Below are positions 1 to 6,736 of a DNA stretch of 7,762 bases, piece after piece. The DNA is from Shewanella sp. (GTDB taxonomy: Bacteria; Pseudomonadota; Gammaproteobacteria; Enterobacterales; Shewanellaceae): the NCBI GenBank assembly GCA_004195335.1, contig SDWK01000835.1, forward strand, positions 1 through 7,762, in the 5' to 3' direction. A program made the translations under genes and the position numbers. Under the pieces are notes generated by a model that worked only from the letters and a program-made list of their open reading frames with translations, was not told the DNA's origin and did no database searches. Every line of letters starts with the position of its first letter. Positions within the stretch are counted from its first letter, which is position 1.

Positions 1-1050
1 GGCAATGTTTAAGTCTTTTATCTTCTCCTCGACGGATTGAATGAGTACTGTTTTTTCGTCATAGAGGGATTGCTTAACCGACTGGATCTCTACCTCAGTG
101 TTATAACCTTTGATGGCGGTAAAATGTTGAACCGAGTTGCCTCTGGGGTTATCAATAAACATATTTTTATTAATATCCCCCTTAAGGTAGGCGTTGGTAA
201 AGTCTCGATTGAAAACCTTATACAGCTCTTCATTGTCACTCTTTATGCTCTTATGCTGGCAATAGCGCTGTATCTGCTCTCTCCAACTGCTGACTACGGT
301 ATAGACGTAGTCAAATTTCTTAATACGGCCTTCGATCTTCAACGAGTCGACACCGGCTTCACCGAGTGCGGCAATATCAGAAAAAGCGGAGTTGTCTTTG
401 AGGTTTAGGGGAAAATCTTTACCTGCTCGGGTCGTTTGGTACTGATCCCTGCATGGCTGACTGCATCGGCCCCGATTGCCCGAGTTTCCGCCATGGGCCG
501 AGCTGATATAACACAGACCGGAGAAACCTATACAGTTAGAGCCGTGAACAAAGACCTCTGTCATCATATCGTTCTGGTGAGAGATGTCCGTTAATTGTTT
601 AATCTCGTCGATATTTAATTCACGGGAGAGGTTTGTTCTGCCGGCACCCAATTTATTTAAAAATAGTATCTGGCCTTCATTGTGAGTGGTCACCTGAGTC
701 GATGCATGTACGTCAAAGCATTTATAGTATCTGGAGAGTAGATAAAACAGGCCTAAGTCTTGAACGATGACGCCGTCGATATCGGTGTTGACTAATTCAT
801 TGAGCAGGCGGATTAACGCCGGGAGTTCACTCTCTAAAATGATGATATTCAGCGTCAGGAATATCTGGCAGTTGTGCTTATGAGCCAGTCTTAATATGCC
901 GTTTAAGTCTTCGAATGAGATATTGGCCGCGCGCGTTCTCGCATTGAAATGATCTAAACCGCAATAGATGGCATCGGCGCCCGCCACAATGGCGGCTTTT
1001 ATCGAATCGATATCGCCACCGGGAGCCAGCAATTCAAATTGGTTTTTCAT
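1..1050 (-). CDS. Peptidase U32 family protein, RlhA (YdcP)-like, 3' end outside window
   Basis: The reading frame stays open from an ATG at 1050 to the left edge, giving the first 350 residues; the stop lies outside. The N-terminus has the U32 barrel start (ELLAPGG at 6-12, then GADAIYCG at 24-31) and an HASTQ motif at 115-119. The U32 signature is at 165-184 (EVFVHG, then C173 and C180), followed by NRGRCSQPCR at 192-201 with C196 and C200. These four cysteines match the conserved set of the family. SLKIEGR (236-242) and NRDFTNAYLKG (281-291) are further family motifs. By memory it resembles E. coli RlhA, which makes 5-hydroxycytidine in 23S rRNA, more than the tRNA enzyme TrhP; the older 'collagenase/protease' label is probably wrong for this branch. 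A true peptidase or a paralogue with another RNA target cannot be excluded. No strong ribosome binding site is visible (GAGTGGA about 11 bases upstream). It is probably transcribed on its own. Confidence 0.88.
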   Translation of the reverse strand, partial: MKNQFELLAPGGDIDSIKAAIVAGADAIYCGLDHFNARTRAANISFEDLNGILRLAHKHNCQIFLTLNIIILESELPALIRLLNELVNTDIDGVIVQDLGLFYLLSRYYKCFDVHASTQVTTHNEGQILFLNKLGAGRTNLSRELNIDEIKQLTDISHQNDMMTEVFVHGSNCIGFSGLCYISSAHGGNSGNRGRCSQPCRDQYQTTRAGKDFPLNLKDNSAFSDIAALGEAGVDSLKIEGRIKKFDYVYTVVSSWREQIQRYCQHKSIKSDNEELYKVFNRDFTNAYLKGDINKNMFIDNPRGNSVQHFTAIKGYNTEVEIQSVKQSLYDEKTVLIQSVEEKIKDLNIA

Positions 1051-1091
1051 AGCGAAACAGTCCACTCGTCAGATCATTTTCTCGGGCGCGT

Positions 1092-1121
1092 ATTCTACCT
1101 GTTACACGTCTTATGTGTCCA
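1092..1121 (-). promoter_or_regulatory. Candidate sigma70 promoter for the U32 gene
   Basis: On the minus strand, TGGACA (5 of 6 match to the -35 consensus, at 1121-1116) and TAGAAT (5 of 6 match to the -10 consensus, at 1097-1092) are separated by 18 bases. They lie about 40 bases upstream of the ATG at 1050. The spacer carries an ACAC-N7-GTGT inverted repeat that could be an operator or chance. This is a by-eye match only. Confidence 0.4.
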
Positions 1122-1177
1122 TCGAACGAGGGGGGCGAATCAAGGTTAATACCGAGTTATGAGGCGTGAGGGGATTC

Positions 1178-1202
1178 TTGCCCGTTAATGGTTTACGGGC
1201 AA
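1178..1202. repeat. Inverted repeat between the serine hydrolase and U32 genes, possible weak terminator
   Basis: Perfect 8-base arms, TTGCCCGT and ACGGGCAA, flank a 9-base loop. It lies 43 bases after the stop of the serine hydrolase gene, where a transcription terminator would be expected. On the minus strand the stem is followed by GAATCCCC and not by a T-run, so it is not a classical intrinsic terminator. It may act as an RNA stabilising hairpin or in factor-dependent termination. Confidence 0.35.
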
Positions 1203-1244
1203 AGGTATTGGTATTGATCTCGGACGTTGATATCCGTGCATAGG

Positions 1245-2402
1245 TTATTTTTTAGCGGTCTGTGTCGCCTGCTGTTTCATCACACTATGCCAGAAGCTTG
1301 CGCCCAACTCGCCAATAACCCGGGATTCACCGTTGAGTAGCATAGCCATACCGATCTTCAGACGAGGAGAGTAGGCTACTTCTGCCACATAACCTGATAC
1401 CCATCCAGCGTGATAAATTAACTCCTCTCCCTCAAAATCATACACCCGCCAACCTTTACCATAGTGGGCATCATTGAGATATTTTCTCCAGGTACGACGT
1501 CTTAGCTCTTTGCTGGTACGAACTCCGGGGGTTTTTATCTCCGCTAATAGTCTTGGGCTGAGTACGTCAGGGTTATTGCCCAAGTTTGCGATTAACCATT
1601 TAGAGATATCGAGAATACTGGCGTTAACTCCTGCTGCGGGCTCGACTTGATAGTAGTTAGGTTTAACTTTGACCTTTTTAAACCCCGAGCGTGTCTTAAT
1701 ATGAGGTTTTGCGCGGTTATCGCTGGACAGGAATTTGTCCATGCCGACAGAGGCTGACGTCATCTTGAGTGGGGTAAATATTCTATCGGTCACTAAATCT
1801 GCGTAGTCACTCCCGGTTTGTTGCTCAATGACGGGTTGGATAAATGAGAAGGCGATATTCTGATAGCTATAACACTTTCCAGGAGAACACATGGGTTCTA
1901 ACTTGGCGAATTTCGGGATGATTTTTTCGAGTTTACCATTAGCATTGAGAATATTGTCGTAGCTGTTTGGCATTAATCCGGTACTTTGGCCTATTAGGTG
2001 GCCTAAGTTGATCTGTTTTGAGGCGGCAGTATCGGCTAGGCTAAAGTTGGGCATATATTGAGTTAACGGATCGTCCCAGTTAAATAGATGTTCGTGCACC
2101 AGCATAGTGGCCAGAGAGCCGGCAAAGGTTTTAGATACCGAGGCCAGTCGAAAGACGGTGTTGGCGTTAACATTCAACTTGCCGCCTTTCTCTCTTTTCC
2201 CATAGGTGCTTAATTTTAAAATGGCATCATCTTCGATAATGACGAATGCGCCACCGGGCACTTTATTTTTTTTCAACTTAGAATGAAACAGGGTTTTAAA
2301 GTCATCACTGATCCCCTGATACTGGGATTTTGCCTCACCGGACGCGGGAAATAATAGGCTAAAGAGGGTGAGAGTGATGAGGGGAACGGGTGAACGAAAC
2401 AT
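1245..2402 (-). CDS. Exported serine hydrolase, class C beta-lactamase / penicillin-binding-protein-like family
   Basis: A 385-residue protein of the Beta-lactamase (Pfam PF00144-type) superfamily. Residues 1 to about 24 form a signal peptide (hydrophobic core PLITLTLFSLLFPA, possible cleavage near ASGEA), so it should act in the periplasm. Motif 1 is S88-V-S-K91 with the nucleophilic serine and general-base lysine, motif 2 is Y180-Q-N182, and motif 3 is H331-A-G333, replacing KTG. The HxG form is common in esterases, D-aminopeptidases and other class C-like hydrolases, so real beta-lactam hydrolysis should not be assumed. C172 and C177 are five residues apart just before motif 2 and could form a disulfide. 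The start has GGAG 11 bases upstream and directly precedes the signal peptide. It stands alone: a terminator and a long gap separate it from metC upstream. The substrate is unknown. Confidence 0.88.
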   Translation of the reverse strand: MFRSPVPLITLTLFSLLFPASGEAKSQYQGISDDFKTLFHSKLKKNKVPGGAFVIIEDDAILKLSTYGKREKGGKLNVNANTVFRLASVSKTFAGSLATMLVHEHLFNWDDPLTQYMPNFSLADTAASKQINLGHLIGQSTGLMPNSYDNILNANGKLEKIIPKFAKLEPMCSPGKCYSYQNIAFSFIQPVIEQQTGSDYADLVTDRIFTPLKMTSASVGMDKFLSSDNRAKPHIKTRSGFKKVKVKPNYYQVEPAAGVNASILDISKWLIANLGNNPDVLSPRLLAEIKTPGVRTSKELRRRTWRKYLNDAHYGKGWRVYDFEGEELIYHAGWVSGYVAEVAYSPRLKIGMAMLLNGESRVIGELGASFWHSVMKQQATQTAKK

Positions 2403-3085
2403 GGATAGCGTGGCTCCAATAGGGTGACACTGCGGATGAGATGCAGACTGCCTGAATTACAGATCATAACTATAACAATAAACGGTGCGGATAAAATACA
2501 GCTTAATCATTGATGACGTTTGTATGACGGATTTTTGTCCATTAGGGATTGTTCTATAATTTATCGCAGGCTTTTAAAATCAGGTAGGATTGAAATCATT
2601 AGCTTGCCACTTGGCCTACTGCAGTCGTCAAAATAACTGGCTGCGGGCTGTGTCGGTTAATTATTGCTACAGTCTATTTCCCCGTTAATCTGTATTGAGT
2701 CGTTTTAATGGATAAAAATGTCATCGGCGCTAAGCGCGGGGCCTATATCGCGTCGCAACTGGATCCACAATGAATCTAATAACGGGTGAACTTAATACCA
2801 GCCAACACAGGAGGTCTATTGCTATCTTAGTGCAGCCCCTGTCGATGGCGCAATAAAGGACCCTTTGGTACAGGTTTCCGGCTTAATGGCTAACTAATCG
2901 ACGACTATGCCGCCATTTACCATGCCTGTGAATGAACTTTACCTCTGCCCTGACGATGCGGGTATCGCAGTAATTGATGACGAGTTTAATGAGTTTGGCC
3001 AACCCCTTCTTTATCGGCCAGATAGTTAATACCGATTGGTATAACTTCAAGGTTCAGGTATCACACTCAGCTAAATTTCATGTGT
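2403..3085. other. Long intergenic stretch without a convincing gene
   Basis: About 680 bases between the serine hydrolase start and the metC terminator. No RNA gene or intact gene is recognisable. It contains a perfect TATAAT on the plus strand (2555-2560) without a good -35 at 16-18 bases, a short plus-strand frame from ATG 2708 of 21 codons (MDKNVIGAKRGAYIASQLDP...), an AGGAGG Shine-Dalgarno-like site at 2809-2814 with no useful start after it, and the interrupted frame listed separately at 2796-3029. An ATACC-N4-GGTAT palindrome lies at 3029-3042. The part next to 2402 must hold the promoter of the serine hydrolase gene; TATAGT and TATGAT near 2462-2475 on the minus strand are possible -10 elements, with poor -35 partners. 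Confidence 0.6.
2796..3029 (+). pseudogene. Possible relic coding sequence, one in-frame stop, family unknown
   Basis: A single plus-strand frame runs from 2796 to a TAA at 3027-3029 and is broken once by TAA at 2895-2897. The first part reads YQPTQEVYCYLSAAPVDGAI and on to GLMAN; the second reads MPVNELYLCPDDAGIAVIDD and on to LLYRPDS. The second part taken alone is a 40-codon ORF from ATG 2907. It lacks a ribosome binding site, which argues against a functional small gene. An AGGAGG at 2809-2814 lies inside the frame. Amino acid use looks protein-like, but a 78-codon frame with one stop can arise by chance and I do not recognise the family. Confidence 0.22.
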
Positions 3086-3111
3086 AAAAAAACCGCCAAT
3101 CAGGCGGTTTT
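3086..3111 (-). terminator. Rho-independent terminator of metC
   Basis: On the minus strand a GC-rich stem ACCGCC / GGCGGT closes a 5-base loop (TGATT) and is followed by a run of seven T. Flanking A and T residues extend the pairing to about nine base pairs. It lies 25 bases after the metC stop codon, the right place and orientation to end that transcript. The plus strand has only four T after the stem, so action on plus-strand transcripts would be weaker. Confidence 0.88.
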
Positions 3112-3136
3112 CATGATACGAACTTTTTAAGACTTC

Positions 3137-4318
3137 TTATCGCGGGTTAAGAGCCGTATTGAAACGCTCGAATCCGGCTTCCAGATCGGCAATAAGATCG
3201 TCAGGGTTTTCCAGCCCGACATGTAAACGTATCAGAGGTTTACTGCTATCCCATTTCGTGGCGGTTCTTAACTTATCGATGCCAAATACCCCTAAGATAA
3301 GACTCTCAAATCCACCCCAGGAGAAGCCCATTTTAAAGTGGTACATATTTTCGACCAGTGCAGTGACGGAGTTCAGGTCGCCCTCTTTTAGTACAAACGA
3401 GAACAGACCATTTGAGCCACTGAAATCACGTTTAAAAAATTCATGGCCGGGACAGGTGTCGAATGCCGGGTGTCTTATATGGTCGACCTCGGGGCGAGTG
3501 AGTAACCAGTTGGCGACTTTGAGCGCATTTTGCTCATGTTGCTGCATACGGATACCTAATGTTCTCAGACCCCGGTTGGCCAAGTAGACATCATCGGGTG
3601 AAGTACATTGTCCCATCAGGTAGCTATTTTCTCTTAGCTGGTCCCAGTGAGCTTCATTGGATGTCGCGGTACCCATCATGACATCGGAGTGACCGACAAT
3701 ATATTTCGTGGCGGCCTGAATTGAGATATCGACGCCCATTTCGAAAGGCCGCGAGTTAATGGGAGAAGCCCAGGTGTTATCCAACATGACGACGATACCG
3801 TGCTTGTGGGCAATGGCACTCAGTGTGGGAACATCTTGGACTTCCATGGTGATCGAACCTGGAGATTCAAGAAACAACACCTTAGTATTTGGCTTAATGA
3901 GTTCGTTAATACCGGCACCAATCATAGGGTCGTAGTAGGTGGTCTCTATACCGAAACCCGCAAGCAATTTATTGCACAGATCTCGTGTAGGTTCGTAGGC
4001 GGTATCGACCATTAACAGGTGATCGCCGGCTTTTAAAAACGAGAGCAGGGCACCACTGATAGCGGCCGAACCTGACGGATAAAGGGCGGTTCCTACGCCA
4101 CCCTCAAGTTCGGCGATAGCGGCCTGAAAAGCAAAATGGGTCGGCCCGCCGCGTCGGCCATAGAACATCTCTCCATTCGCTCGGTTCTTGATGGCGAAAC
4201 GCATCTCTTCCATAGTGTCGAAAACCATGGTAGAAGCCCGAAATACTGGAGGGTTAATGACGCCTTTGGTCCACTTTTTATCTCGACCAACACTGATTAT
4301 CTGTGTTTCTTTCTTCAT
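3137..4318 (-). CDS. metC: Cystathionine beta-lyase (PLP-dependent)
   Basis: Cytoplasmic enzyme that splits cystathionine to homocysteine, pyruvate and ammonia, the penultimate step of methionine synthesis. The 393-residue product matches E. coli MetC closely in memory and is almost the same length (395). Cys/Met metabolism PLP-enzyme motifs: FYGRRG at 52-57 (Y53, R55, phosphate contacts from the partner subunit), PSGSAA at 81-86, TAYEP with Y108, LESPGSITMEV at 150-160, LDNTWA at 179-184 with D180 for the PLP ring, QAATKYIVGHSD at 201-212 with K205 as the Schiff-base lysine, SWGGFESL at 333-340, and LIRLHVGLE with R365 for the substrate carboxylate. The frame opens upstream at ATG 4372, but the extra 18 residues have no family counterpart and the stretch overlaps a possible operator; MKKETQ at 4318, with GGA nine bases upstream, is preferred. 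Its upstream neighbour pdsS has no metabolic link. Confidence 0.95.
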   Translation of the reverse strand: MKKETQIISVGRDKKWTKGVINPPVFRASTMVFDTMEEMRFAIKNRANGEMFYGRRGGPTHFAFQAAIAELEGGVGTALYPSGSAAISGALLSFLKAGDHLLMVDTAYEPTRDLCNKLLAGFGIETTYYDPMIGAGINELIKPNTKVLFLESPGSITMEVQDVPTLSAIAHKHGIVVMLDNTWASPINSRPFEMGVDISIQAATKYIVGHSDVMMGTATSNEAHWDQLRENSYLMGQCTSPDDVYLANRGLRTLGIRMQQHEQNALKVANWLLTRPEVDHIRHPAFDTCPGHEFFKRDFSGSNGLFSFVLKEGDLNSVTALVENMYHFKMGFSWGGFESLILGVFGIDKLRTATKWDSSKPLIRLHVGLENPDDLIADLEAGFERFNTALNPR

Positions 4319-4350
4319 AGGATACTGTCCATAACCAAAGGAATGATTTT

Positions 4351-4374
4351 TATCGTTTAGCCATCTTAACATCT
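4351..4374 (-). promoter_or_regulatory. Candidate tandem MetJ operator (met boxes) upstream of metC
   Basis: Three contiguous 8-base units on the minus strand, AGATGTTA, AGATGGCT and AAACGATA, compare with the E. coli met box AGACGTCT at 5, 6 and 4 of 8 positions. Head-to-tail 8-base spacing is what MetJ needs for cooperative binding, and metC belongs to the MetJ regulon in enterobacteria. The site lies 33 bases before the preferred start. The match is modest and the call is inference; an overlapping promoter is not clearly visible. Confidence 0.33.
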
Positions 4375-4378
4375 AAAC

Positions 4379-4403
4379 GGCCAAATGGAAGTTCCAGTTG
4401 GCC
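4379..4403. repeat. Near-perfect palindrome between pdsS and metC
   Basis: Two 12-base arms (GGCCAAATGGAA and TTCCAGTTGGCC on the plus strand) around one central base pair at 11 of 12 positions. It lies 40 bases after the pdsS stop and about 60 bases before the metC start. As RNA from the minus strand it would form a strong hairpin, but only GTTTAG follows, so a classical terminator is doubtful. It could be a terminator or attenuator of pdsRS or a dimeric regulator's operator for metC. Confidence 0.5.
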
Positions 4404-4443
4404 TCTCTTTCACCCATCTGCTAAATCACATTGATAAAGTTGG

Positions 4444-6660
4444 CTACTCTTTGCAAAGCGGCAGGGAGACGCAGATGGTGACACCCGTTTGGCTGAAGTC
4501 TTGTCCATCGCTAGCCTCAAAGCCTTTTATCGTTTCGCTGCGGGTTGAAATATTTGTGGCCACAATACTTCCCTGATGAAACTCGGTGATTAGCCTGGCG
4601 ATATACAGACCTAATCCCAAGTGGGGCTTGTCTTGTGCCTTTTGTGCTCGCACAGAGACCATAGATTCGAAGATCTGCTCACTCATCTTATCGGGCAGTT
4701 CAGGTCCGAAGTTATTGATCTTTAGCTCTGCCTTCCTGTTTTTTACCTCCAGAGAAACGGTGATCGCCGTGCCCGGTAGACTAAACTCCAGTGCGTTAGC
4801 GATAAGCTTATCCATTAGCTGGGCGATATATTCCGGTACGCCAGTCATGTTTAATGGCTCGTCCGGTATCGAGATGGCAAATTTTTGCTGGGGATAGGTC
4901 AGTTGATACCCTTGCATACAGCCGCTGATCACTTTAGATAGTGGGAATGTATTCGTTTCGGCATCAGAAAGACTCTCCTCTAAACGTGTTGCCTCGCTCA
5001 TATTATTGAGGATCATGCTTAATCGACTGACGCCTTCCTGGGCTCTATCTACATATTTTCGGCTATCCTTGTCCAGCTGTTGCAAGCCTAAATGTTCCAG
5101 CGATGAGCGTACTACCGCCACCGGCGTCCTTAACTCATGGGACAGCCTGGATGACATATTTTCAAGGTAATGGGTATACAGGCCAAGACGACTCACGATG
5201 CTGGCGAAGCTTCGGGAAAGATCGCCAATTTCATCGCGAACTTTCGACCCTTGGATATGGTTTCTTATTCGTCCCTGACTGTCGATGGCTTGCTCGGCTT
5301 CGTCTCTGAGTTTTCGAATACGACTCGAGATGCTGGACGCGAAGAAAAACAGAGCTAATGTTCCCATGCTCATAATCGTTAATATGACGTTGAACAGTTT
5401 CTCTAAGGCCTTGTTCCTCAGCGTGCGTATGCCGTGGGTGGTCTCTTCAGAGATCACCACTCCCATGACCTTATCATCGATCCAAATTGGACTGGCAGCG
5501 GCGAGGATCACGGCCTTATTATCTGGGGTTAACCGCCAGGTAGAACCCTGTTTACCCGATAATGCTCTTTGGATGTGACTGCCTTGCAATACGGTTGAAT
5601 CCTGAAGCGAGTCGATAAAGTCTTTAGGCGGTGTTGTCAGTATCTTGTAATACAAAGGGGTCAGGACATAGTGCTTGAATTGCCCCCAATATGAGGGGTC
5701 CGGATCTTCAGTCACGGTTTGGCTCCAAACACTGCTACCATTGCGGATATCACCGGATTTGGCTAATACCCGTCCATGTTTATCAACCACCCAGATCCGA
5801 GAACTGTTATGGCTCATTCCTTTGATGATGCTTTCAATCTCGGGAGAGGGAACCAGCACTGTGCCGAGTTTATCGACATCATCGATAGCCGACGTGCCAA
5901 CCACTGCATCGAGTCTGCGGCTCTTTAGATCATTTACATCGTGTATGGCGAACCCTAACTTGCTACCCACCATATTCAGAGGCATTCGCAGTTCAATATT
6001 ATAGCCCTGTTTGGTTTTTTTCCATTTCCCTTGGATCTGAACTTCAGGTTTGACCGGTGTGCTGAGTGAGGGATCTTCGGGGAGCTCGAAAGCACTGATC
6101 CAGCCATCCTTAGTGGTCGAAATGATATAACGTTTAAATACACCATCGGGAGCGAGTGTGGCTATGGTCAAGTGATCGTTCAGATCGATTCTTAATGTGT
6201 TTTTACCACGATAGACGACATGGGGATCCGTGACCTCAAAGAAGCTATAAAGGTAACCCGAATACTTACCCACCATATGGGTAAAACTCACGGTTAAGGG
6301 AGTATTGGGATCGGCTTTAAATATCTGATGGTTTTCGCCATACTCGATGCTTTTATGACGATAGGGTTCCCAATCTGACAGTTTACCATCGAGCTGAATT
6401 GGACCTGCCAGCGGATAGGCATAGAGATCTCGCCCCTGTTGAACTTGGGTTAAAAAGCTCGCCTGACTGTCAAAAAGTTTAGGCCTTTCATGCAGGGCGG
6501 TGGCCAGTGCTTGTGTGGTACCTTCGAGGGTTTTTTCCTGTCCGAGTCTCAGGTACTTCTCCATCTCCCATACGTATTGGTAGCCCAGCCAGGGCAGGCA
6601 GAGCAAGAAGAGGGAGAGCACCGCAACCTTGGTTCGCAGGCCAATTGGGAGGTTAAACAT
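4444..6660 (-). CDS. pdsS: Proteobacterial dedicated sortase system histidine kinase
   Basis: Inner-membrane sensor kinase of 738 residues, the expected partner of the adjacent response regulator. TM1 spans about 11-30 and TM2 about 423-445, leaving a periplasmic part of nearly 400 residues. Residues about 85-245 look like a CBM9/DOMON-type beta-sandwich: LDGKLSDW at 90-97, YLYSFFEVTD at 136-145, GYNIELRMPL at 219-228 and LGFAIHDVND at 235-244. Residues about 286-410 resemble a Cache/PAS-like sensor fold. A HAMP linker ends in RDEIGDL (475-481). The HisKA H-box is SHELRTP with phosphoacceptor H508; the ATPase domain has the N-box with N622, a G1 box written NNFGPELP (649-656, Asn at the usual Asp), the F-box near 664, and G2 as GLGLYIA (682-688). 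The overall layout matches the PdsS family named for regulation of the marine proteobacterial sortase. It starts 76 bases after pdsR with only a weak ribosome binding site (GAG about 12 bases upstream). Confidence 0.88.
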   Translation of the reverse strand: MFNLPIGLRTKVAVLSLFLLCLPWLGYQYVWEMEKYLRLGQEKTLEGTTQALATALHERPKLFDSQASFLTQVQQGRDLYAYPLAGPIQLDGKLSDWEPYRHKSIEYGENHQIFKADPNTPLTVSFTHMVGKYSGYLYSFFEVTDPHVVYRGKNTLRIDLNDHLTIATLAPDGVFKRYIISTTKDGWISAFELPEDPSLSTPVKPEVQIQGKWKKTKQGYNIELRMPLNMVGSKLGFAIHDVNDLKSRRLDAVVGTSAIDDVDKLGTVLVPSPEIESIIKGMSHNSSRIWVVDKHGRVLAKSGDIRNGSSVWSQTVTEDPDPSYWGQFKHYVLTPLYYKILTTPPKDFIDSLQDSTVLQGSHIQRALSGKQGSTWRLTPDNKAVILAAASPIWIDDKVMGVVISEETTHGIRTLRNKALEKLFNVILTIMSMGTLALFFFASSISSRIRKLRDEAEQAIDSQGRIRNHIQGSKVRDEIGDLSRSFASIVSRLGLYTHYLENMSSRLSHELRTPVAVVRSSLEHLGLQQLDKDSRKYVDRAQEGVSRLSMILNNMSEATRLEESLSDAETNTFPLSKVISGCMQGYQLTYPQQKFAISIPDEPLNMTGVPEYIAQLMDKLIANALEFSLPGTAITVSLEVKNRKAELKINNFGPELPDKMSEQIFESMVSVRAQKAQDKPHLGLGLYIARLITEFHQGSIVATNISTRSETIKGFEASDGQDFSQTGVTICVSLPLCKE

Positions 6661-6736
6661 GATTGATTAGCTCAATCGAAAGAGAGGAAAATAAGCCGAT
6701 AGGCGTTCTGCCTGATGTCGAAGATTCTGCCATGGA

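Noticed and set aside
37..408. Plus-strand frame of 123 codons
   Set aside because: It lies wholly antisense to the U32 gene, whose minus-strand frame carries all the family motifs; the plus-strand product has no recognisable features.
2273..2467. Minus-strand frame of 64 codons overlapping the hydrolase start
   Set aside because: It overlaps the signal-peptide region of the hydrolase in another frame and has no family motif or ribosome binding site.
3029..3042. ATACC-N4-GGTAT palindrome as end of a second mobile repeat bounded by ATACCA at 2796
   Set aside because: Only six bases match in inverted orientation between the two sites, too little to define an element.
3159..3587. Plus-strand frame of 142 codons inside metC
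   Set aside because: Antisense shadow of a well-conserved MetC; composition is Ser/Arg/Pro-rich, typical of a shadow frame.
4319..4372. Longer metC start at ATG 4372
   Set aside because: The additional 18 residues have no counterpart in E. coli MetC, there is no ribosome binding site, and the stretch overlaps the possible operator.
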